46,215 nucleotides of DNA. It comes from a virus. Shown here piece after piece: positions 28,310 to 37,800 of this stretch (the stretch's first letter is position 1; every line of letters begins with the position of its first letter). Both the position numbers and the translations under genes were made by a program. The DNA lies in IMG/VR virus record IMGVR_UViG_3300027754_000160, positions 1 to 46,215 of that record; one strand, given 5' to 3'. A model generated the notes under the pieces. The model saw nothing but the letters and a program-made list of their open reading frames with translations, was not told the DNA's origin and did no database searches.

Positions 28310-28588
28310 ATGGCCTACTCACAAAAAATTATCGGACTCGTGGCGTCCACCCCTAAAACACTGGGCAACCAGCTAGGGCGGTGGGCAGTCCATCTCGATT
28401 TTCCCGTCACCAAGATCGCCCGTGCACTGGGTGTCACCCGTCAAACAGTCTATAACTGGTTCACAGGTACTGAAGTGTTCGTTGGCTATCGTGGGCGCGT
28501 GGAACTGCTTTTAAAAATTATGCAAGCCTCATCCACAGCAGATGAAGCATGGAGAAAAATATGCAAGGAATACAACCTCAAACCCTGA
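28310..28588 (+). CDS. Helix-turn-helix protein
   Basis: In this 92-aa protein, the central region FPVTKIARALGVTRQTVYNW (31-50) is a clear helix-turn-helix: helix VTKIARAL, turn GVT, recognition helix RQTVYNWFTG. Flanking parts (LGNQLGRWAVHLD before, GRVELLLKIMQASSTADEAW after) complete a small XRE-like or transposase-like fold. No ribosome site precedes the ATG, which is unusual here and may mean weak or leaderless translation. The inverted repeat just upstream is a candidate autoregulatory site. It overlaps the next gene by 28 nt. Confidence 0.8.
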   Translation: MAYSQKIIGLVASTPKTLGNQLGRWAVHLDFPVTKIARALGVTRQTVYNWFTGTEVFVGYRGRVELLLKIMQASSTADEAWRKICKEYNLKP

Positions 28589-28731
28589 CCGATGCAGAAC
28601 TGGCGAAGTATGCTCACCTGCAAGGAGCGAAGGGATTAAGCCCGGAATGGGTAACAGAACTCATCACACGATTTGAATCGTTGCTGATGGACTATGAGGA
28701 GTTAGAAGCCAAGCTAGAAGCAATACTGTAA
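28561..28731 (+). CDS. 56-aa acidic helical peptide
   Basis: MQGIQPQTLTDAELAKYAHL followed by an acidic coiled coil (FESLLMDYEELEAKLEAIL). The start lies inside the HTH gene with GGAGA 6 nt upstream; an ATG four codons earlier overlaps that ribosome site. It ends 12 nt before the primase-helicase. Possibly a partner of the HTH protein or of the primase; unproven. Confidence 0.65.
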   Translation: MQGIQPQTLTDAELAKYAHLQGAKGLSPEWVTELITRFESLLMDYEELEAKLEAIL

Positions 28732-28743
28732 ACAAGGACAGAC

Positions 28744-31677
28744 ATGACCCCGCTTGAATTCCTAGCGGTTGTTTTACCGTCCCCACAATACGGCTTGTAT
28801 TGCGCGGCAGAACTCAGCACAAATAAAAGAGAGCACACCTTTGTTCAAAACTTGGAGGACATGTATCCCACCGTAACCAACTGGGTGGGGGACAACAAAA
28901 ACGTCTACTTTGCGTTGGCATCTTACGACCCTGCGGTTGCAAAAATCAAAGGGAACAAGGACAGACGCACTGCCGATAACGCACGCTGGATAAAAGCGTT
29001 CTTCATCGACATGGATAACTACACATCCAAGAAGGCGGCAGCTACGGCACTTGATGGGTTCCTGACCAAGACAGGTCTGGGAGCGCTGGGTGTACCGTGG
29101 ATCATTGACTCTGGCGGTGGGCTGCATTGTTACTGGCCCTTGAAGGATGCCGTTGACATCACAACGTGGAAGCCAATCGCAGAGAACCTGAAGCGCCTCT
29201 GCAAGCAGGAGCAACTCACCATCGACATGACGGTGACCGCCGATGCCGCACGGGTGCTACGCATCCCTGACACCACCAACTTCAAACCGAAGTACACAAC
29301 GCCGCGCCCCGTGCGCTTGGTGGCGGAAGGTGATGTGTTTGTCCTTGCTCAGTTTGCCAGCGTCATCCGGGGGCAGCTACTGGGATCGGTTTATGAGACC
29401 AAACCCACTAGCACGCTGGGGCTGGCGGGGGTGCGCCCTACGGCATCAGTGACGCCAACCAGTATCAAACTGTTTGAGAACAGCGCAACACGGTTCAAAA
29501 CAATCTGGCTGGCTACACAGAACGGCAGGGGCTGCGGACAGTTGGCGCACTACGCACTGCACGCTTCAGAGGAGGGCATGGAACCGTTGTGGCGGGGCAT
29601 GTTGTCGCTCACCCAGAAATGTGTGGACGGGGACAAAGCCTCGACATGGTTGAGCAACATGCACCCCTACGACCCTGACCGCATGCATGACAAACTGCGG
29701 CAGATCAAAGGCCCGTACCCATGCACCAAGTTCGACTCTGAGAACCCCGGTGTCTGTCCCCAGTGTGAGCATTGGGGGCGGCTTACCAATCCACTGGCAC
29801 TGGGGCGTGAGGTGATGACGGACAACACCGAGCGTGAGATTGAGATTAAAACGGTAGCCGCCAGCACCGTTGTGGAAGACGCCCCGGTCAAAGTAACCCG
29901 CCCCAAACCACCTCGGGGCTACAGCTACGGCGCTCGTGGTGGTGTTTTTTGTGAACGTATTGTGGAGGACGCAGATGGTGTTAAATCAAAGAAGCAAATA
30001 ATGATATTGCCGTACGACATGTTCGTGGTAGACATACTCAACCACAACGCTGAACATACGGTGCACTTAATGGCGCTTCGTCCCGAAGCCGCTACCGATG
30101 TAACCATGCCCATGAAGGCGATTGTAAGTAAGGATGAAACTGTGAAATCACTAGCCCAACAAAACATAATCTCCTCGTTTGGAGCAAACAACGACAAGAA
30201 CCTTGCGGATTACGTTCGCGCCTGCGTAGAGCAATCCAGCACCACCAAGGTAGCGGTCAAAGTACCCGACAGCTACGGATGGCAACCAGACAACTCGTAT
30301 GTGTTTGCTGGCCGTATTTTTACCAAGGACGCAGCGCCTGTCTGTGTGCCCATGCCGGGGCTGGAGAATCTGACGGTCAACACCGAACCCAAAGGCACAC
30401 TGGACAACTGGCGCAAGTTCATACAGATGCTCATCAACCGCAGGATGTACTCGCACCTCGCCATCATGCTGGCAGGAGCCAGCGCCCCCTTCATGCGCTT
30501 CACAGGCATCTACGGGCTGACGTACCACTGTGCTTCCACAGACTCAGGCACAGGCAAGTCACTGGCGCTGGAAGCGGCAGCATCCATCTGGGGCCACCCC
30601 ACCCACTACCGCACAGGCAAGGGCACTTCTCCAGTTGCCATGCAGCAGCGTCTAGGTCTGCTCAACAGCCTACCGCTCATCACGGATGAGATCACCAGCA
30701 AGAACCGGGCAGACTTCGAATGGTTCCCAGCGTTTCTGTTGGATATGACTGAGGGGCGCGGCAAGGAGCGTATGGAGTCCGGGGCCAACAAGGAGCGTTT
30801 GAACCTGTCCACATGGATGACAACCTGCTTGATGTCCTCCAACACCAACGCCGTGGACTACCTGACAGGTGGACGCAAACATGCCTCTGAGGGAGAACTG
30901 CGGCGGCTGCTGGAGTTTGTGCAGAACGAGAAACTGAAATGGGAACCGCATGAGATCGAGGTCATCAAGTCTCTGCAAGAGAACTACGGCGTGGCTGGCT
31001 ACGTGCTGTCTGACTACTTGGCTAAAAACTTTGATGCCTTCCCGGAACTGGTGTCTGGCAGCGTCAGACGCATGTACGTGGAATTCAAAGCCACCAACGA
31101 TGAGCGCTTCTGGATGGCAGGTGTCGGTGCGCTGGTAACCGCTGGGCTTGTCATGGGCAGCAAGCACGCGAACATCATCGACTTGCCTATGGCCCACATC
31201 ATCGCCCACCTCAAGACCGTTGTAGAAGGCATGAGGGCAAACATGAAGCACAGCGCAAAGACCGCAGAGGATGTGCTGAACGCCTACACCCGCGAGTCAT
31301 ACGGCAACTTCATCGTGATCCACGAGGTGGTCGGGGGCTACATGGCAACGCTTGGATTGGAGGATGACCAGAAGATCAACTGGCGCGAACTCACCCGATC
31401 TAACGTGGCAGGGCGCATCGAACACGGCGTCACCGAGGGGTACATCGACTACTTCATTGAAGAGCAACTGCTCAAGGCGTACTGCTCATCCATGAGCTTT
31501 GGGTATGCCGAATTCAAACGCCAGTTGTCGGGCATGTGCCGGGTGGAGTTTATAAAGAAGGACATGATGGCACGCACCAAGGGGCCACAGATGCGGGTTA
31601 ACGTGATGAAGATAAGCCGCCGAATAGGGGAGGTCGATGATGCCATTGGTGATTCGCTATCCGTGGCGACTGATTGA
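28744..31677 (+). CDS. Primase-helicase (AEP-like primase plus DUF927-like/SF3-type helicase)
   Basis: In this 977-aa protein, the N-terminal primase region has FFIDMDNY (D89, D91), SGGGLHCYWPL (123-133, with the catalytic-type His128) and TIDMTVTADAARVLRIP (159-175), as in RepB/AEP-like primases. A cysteine cluster at C327, C338 and C341 is a likely zinc site. The C-terminal half is an ATPase: CASTDSGTGKSLALEAAASI carries Walker A (about residue 600), LPLITDEITSKN the Walker B-type acid, and TTCLMSSNTNAVDYL the sensor region, followed by an arginine finger-like GELRRLLEF. It would unwind the origin and prime synthesis. The start follows a 12-nt spacer with AAGGA. It is the last large early gene. 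Confidence 0.9.
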   Translation: MTPLEFLAVVLPSPQYGLYCAAELSTNKREHTFVQNLEDMYPTVTNWVGDNKNVYFALASYDPAVAKIKGNKDRRTADNARWIKAFFIDMDNYTSKKAAATALDGFLTKTGLGALGVPWIIDSGGGLHCYWPLKDAVDITTWKPIAENLKRLCKQEQLTIDMTVTADAARVLRIPDTTNFKPKYTTPRPVRLVAEGDVFVLAQFASVIRGQLLGSVYETKPTSTLGLAGVRPTASVTPTSIKLFENSATRFKTIWLATQNGRGCGQLAHYALHASEEGMEPLWRGMLSLTQKCVDGDKASTWLSNMHPYDPDRMHDKLRQIKGPYPCTKFDSENPGVCPQCEHWGRLTNPLALGREVMTDNTEREIEIKTVAASTVVEDAPVKVTRPKPPRGYSYGARGGVFCERIVEDADGVKSKKQIMILPYDMFVVDILNHNAEHTVHLMALRPEAATDVTMPMKAIVSKDETVKSLAQQNIISSFGANNDKNLADYVRACVEQSSTTKVAVKVPDSYGWQPDNSYVFAGRIFTKDAAPVCVPMPGLENLTVNTEPKGTLDNWRKFIQMLINRRMYSHLAIMLAGASAPFMRFTGIYGLTYHCASTDSGTGKSLALEAAASIWGHPTHYRTGKGTSPVAMQQRLGLLNSLPLITDEITSKNRADFEWFPAFLLDMTEGRGKERMESGANKERLNLSTWMTTCLMSSNTNAVDYLTGGRKHASEGELRRLLEFVQNEKLKWEPHEIEVIKSLQENYGVAGYVLSDYLAKNFDAFPELVSGSVRRMYVEFKATNDERFWMAGVGALVTAGLVMGSKHANIIDLPMAHIIAHLKTVVEGMRANMKHSAKTAEDVLNAYTRESYGNFIVIHEVVGGYMATLGLEDDQKINWRELTRSNVAGRIEHGVTEGYIDYFIEEQLLKAYCSSMSFGYAEFKRQLSGMCRVEFIKKDMMARTKGPQMRVNVMKISRRIGEVDDAIGDSLSVATD

Positions 31678-31831
31678 ACGGGGGCAGGGGTTTTTCATCC
31701 CCTGCCTTGATATTGAGGCGGTAAGGGAGGAGGGGTTAAAGAAAGCGCTCTCCCTCCGCATGCTGGATGCCCGTGGTGTTACGGGCATCCGCAATGGGTT
31801 TACGGGCGTGTGGTTTTATCGACGTTCTTAG
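31637..31831 (+). CDS. 64-aa basic protein, last plus-strand gene
   Basis: M(M)PLVIRYPWRLIERGQGFFI, then a helix (EAVREEGLKKALSLRM) and the end TGIRNGFTGVWFYRRS. The strong ribosome site AGGGGAGG is inside the end of the primase-helicase gene, 5-8 nt from two consecutive ATGs. The last 32 nt overlap the end of the giant minus-strand gene tail to tail. Function unknown; the G-VWFYR ending is typical of small single-domain phage proteins that follow replication genes. Confidence 0.7.
   Translation: MMPLVIRYPWRLIERGQGFFIPCLDIEAVREEGLKKALSLRMLDARGVTGIRNGFTGVWFYRRS
31765..31790. terminator. Strong hairpin at the convergence of early and late genes
   Basis: GGATGCCCGT, loop GGTGTT, ACGGGCATCC: a perfect 10-bp stem within the last plus-strand gene, 10 nt beyond the end of the minus-strand gene. 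No T-run on either side, so intrinsic termination is doubtful. Its position between converging units suggests a role in bidirectional 3'-end formation or in limiting antisense read-through. Confidence 0.45.
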
Positions 31832-34800
31832 CTGCGTCTGTTGCTTGGCGCACCGTCTCCGCAAGGCGAATCTTTAGCTGGCGCATCTCGGCCAGCTTGG
31901 CCTGCTTCTCATCGCCGGTCAGGTTCGATGCCCGGATGGCGTTCTCGTACTTGGTGATCTGCTGCATGTTCGATGTGAAGTAGTCCGCCACACCAGCCTG
32001 CGCAAACTCTTCGCTACGCTGGCTTACCAATTCCTTGGCTTCCGCAACACGCCCCTCAGACAGCATGCGGTCTACGGTGGTCTTGACTTTCTTGACATCG
32101 TTCATGCGCTCATACACAGCGTTGATGATGCCGCCAGCATCGTTGGGCTGGAACGAACTGCCGATCACCGGCATATCCGACAGGCGCTTCGTGGTCTTCT
32201 CTGGCGACTCCCCGGTAGGCACACCCATACTGAGCACCTGCATGAGTGCCAGACCCATCGTGCCGGTGTAGCCGCTTACCAGCGCCTCAATCTTGATTGG
32301 GGACAGCCCGAGCCCGGAGCCCATCATCTTGCTGATCTCGCTGCTGCTCTCGCGGAACTGCTGTTCAGGAAGCACCGCCTGCTCACGCCTAGAAAGAATG
32401 TCTTGCCGGGTGTAGAACGACTTGCCAAGTGCCGCTTCAATCCCGGGCTTGAGCGCTTGTGGGATAGGCGGTGTGATTGGTATGTTGACGCCTTTGTACT
32501 GCACAGTCGCCATACTCGTCCCGCCCGGAAGCGTCTGCAAAATGATAGCGTTGAGCGCCTTGAACGCCTCTTCTGCTCCGTTCTCATTTGCCAGCGAGTT
32601 GTATATTGCTTCGGGCAACGCCTTGAACAAGTAGCCCACCTCAAATGGAATTGGGGCCTTGATGGGCTCGTCAATACCGGGAATGCGTATAAACCAGTTC
32701 CCGTACTTCTGCTCTGGCGTGGCGTTCTTGTAAGCCTCGTCATCCTGCATCATGGCAGCGTACGCCAAGGACGCACCAAACATAAGCGCACCGTTAGTGA
32801 TCAACTTCTCCTGAATCTTCAGCCGTTTGTCGAATGGCAGCTTGCCTGTCAGCGCCTTGTACAGCACGTTCAAACCCTGAATCTGCGAGTTGAAGAACGG
32901 AATCAGCGCATTTGCCATGTGAATGCTGGGGGATGCACCACGCTTGTTAAAGTTCATTGACTCCAAGGACATCAACGTGGCCTCCATCTCCGACAGCCCT
33001 TGCTTGATGTAGCTGTTGTACTGTGCGCGGCGGGTGGCAGCATCAGCCTCCATGTTGAGCGCTTCGGCCTTGGATATGAGTTGCCCCAAGTTGCCTTTGC
33101 CTGACATCATGTCGTTCAGTATCTTGGTCATGGCCTCGCTGCTGCTGCCACCGGCAAAGATTTGCCCCCCTGTAATGCCACGTTTCTCCAGCGTTGATTT
33201 GGCAGCAGAAGGCTTGCCGAATATGTTAATTTCTTTCAATGCACCAAGCACGGGAACAAAATCCGCACCAGACAAAAGCGAAGCGGCCAATGAGTCTCGG
33301 AACAACTGGCGTGCCGCATACGTGGGGCTCAGCGTGACCGCCCTGCGCAGCAACGTAGCGGGGAACCCCAACGCCCGGACAAGCACATTGAATTGTGTTG
33401 GAATGCCCTGCATGCCTTTGACCAAAAGATCAGCAGGAACGCCAGCCTTGTCGGTGTCCACGATGGCGTGGTAGTCATCCCCATCTATTTTGAACCGAAC
33501 AACTTTTGGGTCTGCCGTACCCGGCCCTCGCCGAATCTGCGCTAACCCCATGTCCTCAAGCTCGTTCATGGAGTTCTTAGTCGCCAGATTGCGCAGGCCC
33601 ATGTCCGTAATCAAGGCCGTGTTCTGCACCGAGCTTGTCAGGAAATCCAGAATCGGACGGTCACCGCCAACCAACTCGTGCAAATAGGGCTGCTCAGCAA
33701 TGCTACCAACCCGGATGGGGGTCTCACCGCCGATGGTAAGCAGCGCTACGCCGTTCTGTTCCCGGTAGAAGGGGATGTAGTCGTTCTCTTTGGTTAGCCG
33801 CGCTGCGTGTGCTTTTGATATAGCCCCCGACTGTTCAAGAAAACCGACCATGTTGCGGTTGTATTCGTTGTACACATCACGGGCTTGCTTGAAATTCTCT
33901 TCCAGCCCGGGCGTAGCGCGGATGTTTGCCATAGCGCTGTCAAGCTGCGCCTCTGTCAATGCATCACCAAAGTGCAGTGTTTGGAACCCCTTGTTCTTGG
34001 CACGGATGCCAGCCAGATACATTGTGAACAAGCGGTTGGCTGCGTCTGGACTGCCAGCGGGAGCCTTCTTCAGGATGTCCACAACCTGCTGGATATTGGC
34101 TCCGTCAACGCTCTCAACAACGTACTCGGTGCGCCCGTCTTTGCGTTGTTTGGCAACCCGCTGAATCGCCCCATTGGCAACAGACTGCGCGGTGAAGTTC
34201 ATCCGCTGGTCGTACATCCGCAGGTAGTACATCATCTGCGAACCCTTGAGCGCTTCCATTCCCTTGGACACCCGCTCCAGTGGCGCAAACCGATCTACAA
34301 ACTGCGTTTCCGCACCCAGCCAACCACCCGATGCTGCGCGAACCCTGTCAATGACACCGCGCTCCTTGGCAATGAATGTGTCGCCGATGACTCCTGCGGC
34401 AGCAAGTCCCGGGTTGGCATACTTTACGTCTTTGGGGGACAGCAAGGAGCCGACTGACCTGAGTTTTGTTTTCTCTACCGAAGGTGCGTTCTCTGCTTTT
34501 GCTGCTATGAAATTCTCAGCCAAGTCCAAGAAACGGTCTAGCATGGGGCCTTTGGCGGGTGTGTTAACACCTATCAAACGCAGTAGCCCATCTTTAAACC
34601 GTTGCCACAGACTGCGGCCCTCCCACTGCTTGCCGCGCATGTACGTTTGCACCGCCCGACTTGCCAAACCCTCGGCTACAAACTCGTGGATGTCGCCGTC
34701 TTTTATAACCTTGTTGTCAAAATCTTTATCGGCCAAAACGCTGTCGCGCATGCGGTTCAACTCATCTTTGGCTTTGCGTTGATTTGGAGTAAGTTTGTCG

Positions 34801-37800
34801 TCCGCCTTGTCCAACTCAAACATGGTGGCTGCGTGCGCTGCCTCATGCACCACGGTCTCTTCAGACAGGCCGGTGTTCTCGTTGATGCGAACCCGGTTGC
34901 CATCTCTAGACGTACTCCCGGGAGCGTCAGGGCTGTCTTGCGCCGTCACTTCCACCAGCTTGACGTTGACACCATTGACTTCAACAACGGCGGCTAATTT
35001 ACCCGCTATGCGGCGTGCAACATGGTTGCTGCTTTTCTCTGAGATGTTGGTAAGTACCGCTGCCAGCTTATTGCCGCCCAGCAGATCTACATTCTTTGCA
35101 GACAGCGGCGTGTCATTCGGCCCGGAAGTACCGCGCATCTTTCCTTCAAATTCACCGCCGTATATCTCACCCTCAGATTTCTGACTAATTGTCCCGGTCT
35201 TGGGTGCAGCCTGCGCGGCATCGGTTTTGGCTGCAGATAATTCGGCTGTGATACGCGTCTGCTCCACATTCAGACTATCAACAAGCGTTTGTTTTCGAGT
35301 TCTGGGGTCTAACCTTCCAACTGCAGCAACACGCTCTTTGATATTTGTTAGCTTAGCGCTCAAATCCTCAACTTTCTTTTGAGCAATTTCAAAAAGCTGC
35401 TGTTCTTGTGCACGTGCGTCAAATGCTTCTTTTTTTTGTTGCTGTAACTTATTAGAAGATTCCATCTCAGCTTTGCTGATCTGTACATCCCGTTGTTTGA
35501 CCCCGCGCGTTTCAGTTAACCGCATATCCGGTCTTGTATACGTGCGCTTCTCAGTTTCTTTAACGCCACCTTCTTCGCCTGAGTAAAACACTGTGGCGGG
35601 GAAAACCTCTTTACGTGCCACGGCCCCCAACGCCCGACCTTTGGTTTTATTTAGCTCAACTTGTTGCTCTTCAGAAACCGCCTGCCCGTAAGTCTCGCGG
35701 AATAACGTATCAAGCGTTTGCGACCGCTGCTCGGGTGTTTCAACGGCTTCAATCTCTACGCCGCGCAAGCGTGCAAGCTGTTCGTCGCGTTTGTTGAGTT
35801 GGTCTTGTGCTTTGCGGAAACGGGTTTGCAACCCCTTGCGCTTGGCGTCCGTAAGCCCCGGGGCTTCCAATTTCTTTTTCAAGTCTTGAGTTTTTTGAGA
35901 CTCTTCACCGCGAAGGCGGTACGCTGTTGCGTAGCTTGCATCCTTGTTCTCCGCCCTCTTACGAAGTTTTACAAGGTACGTGGTAAGCTGCGTCCGTGCA
36001 ACATCCCGCTCTTCCTGTGACAGGTTAGCATCATTGATTGCGTCTTCAAACGCCTGCCGCTTAAGCGGAGCTTCGTCAATAGCAGCCAGCATAGCGCGGC
36101 GGCGCTCAAAAGAAATTTGTTTTCCAGGCAACGCACTTAGGTCGCCGGTCAGCTTGCGTTCTTTACTGGATTCTTTTTGTTTCTCAGCGCGGGTTTCGGC
36201 CACAGTGGGTTTCTGCTCGCTAAACAAGTCCTCGTACATACCTCGCGTCTCTTCGCGTCGAACCTCTTGCTCGCGCTCCGCCGGGAACATGTCCTCTTGT
36301 GCTGCTGGAGCCGCCTTTTCAGCAACGCCAAAATACTTCCGCAAATCCTGAGTTGCATCTCCAATACCCTGCCCAACATCTGACGACAGCCACCGAGCTA
36401 CGGTCATCCGCGCTGCTGGATCGGCCATGATGGCGGCTTGGTTTTCTCCGACAAGCCGTAGCAGTCCTCGCTCATTTCGAGAAAGTTCTGCGGTGTTATC
36501 AAGCGCAGCTTTTTCTGGCGCTTTAAATTTTCTATAAGAAGCTTGCGTTCTTTCTGCTAGTGGTGCTGCATACACATCACGAGTTGCAGTTGCTGAACTT
36601 TTTGGCTTACTGACTTTTGCCAGCATGCCTTGCAACTCACGGGGGGAAACTTCTTGCTGTGCTTGGCGTTCGATCTGAGCAAGTTGCTGCTGCAGGTTAC
36701 GCGCTTCTGTCTCAGCGGGTAGGCCCTGTCTCAGGCTGTCAAGAAAGTCAACAATCCGCACCCTCGTATCGCCTGCGCCACGCGCAGCTTCTGGCACGGC
36801 AGGGACGGTTTCCAAGCCGGGGATTCGCCCCGTTGTAGGCGCTTTGTATTGAAGCAGCGCTGGCAGATTCTGTTGCAGTTTGTCCAGTAACTTGGCGTTG
36901 GTGTCCGACAGATTTGGCAACGCCTGTGCACGTTCAATGTCTTGCTGCAGTGCTCGGGGAGATGTCCGCTCTGCCGGTTGTTTTTCTATCGTTTCACTTT
37001 CCTTCGTACCCGCTGCGCCCTCCCAAACAGGACGAACGCTGGCTGCACGCCCTTGGTCTTGCAGGTAGCGCATCCGAGCAATAATTTCTAGCGCATCCCC
37101 CTTACGCCCCTCTTGTCGCGCTACAGTAAGATTTTTGCTAAGCTGCGTCAGTTCTGTCCGAATTTCTTGCGTTAGCTCTTGCGTCTGCACTGCACGTGTT
37201 CGGTTAAGCTGCGCTGCACCGGGGATCATGTACTGGCTTCCCACCGGGATTTCTTTGGGCTTTTGCGTTGTGGCAAATGCCTGCTCAAGCGTTTTGGGTT
37301 CCGTTGGTTCGACCGTGGTATCTTCAACTACCGGAGCTTCAACTACCGGAGCTTCAACTACCGGAGCTTTAACTACCGGAGCTTTAACTACCGGAGCTTC
37401 TGCAACGGCTTTCTTGGCACGTGGCTTTTTGACCGGCTCAACTTCGGTCTCGGCAACCTCTGGGGGAACTGCGGGAACTGGGGGAGTAACCTCATCCACT
37501 GGCGCAGACACCGTGCCTTCAACAGTTTGGGCTTTAGGTAGGGGCGCAGTCGTTGCCTCGGGCATTGGCGTAGTGGTGACCACAGGCTCAGCAACCGCAG
37601 GCTGAACCGCCATAGGTTCAACAGGCGCAACGGTAGGCTCAGCAGCCGCAACGGCAGGCGCAACGGCAGCGGGGGGACGGAAGTCAACCCCGGGGTGTAG
37701 CTGGCGTACACGGCGAATCTCGTTCACCAGCGGCTGCATGGTTTCTTTGGCGTACGCATCCCGGGCTACACGCGCATCCTTGGCGTCTGCTACGGACAGC

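Noticed and set aside
37179-37541. Plus-strand frame with repeated FNYRS peptides
   Set aside because: It is the antisense reading of the 15-bp repeat of the giant virion gene and has no ribosome site or context.
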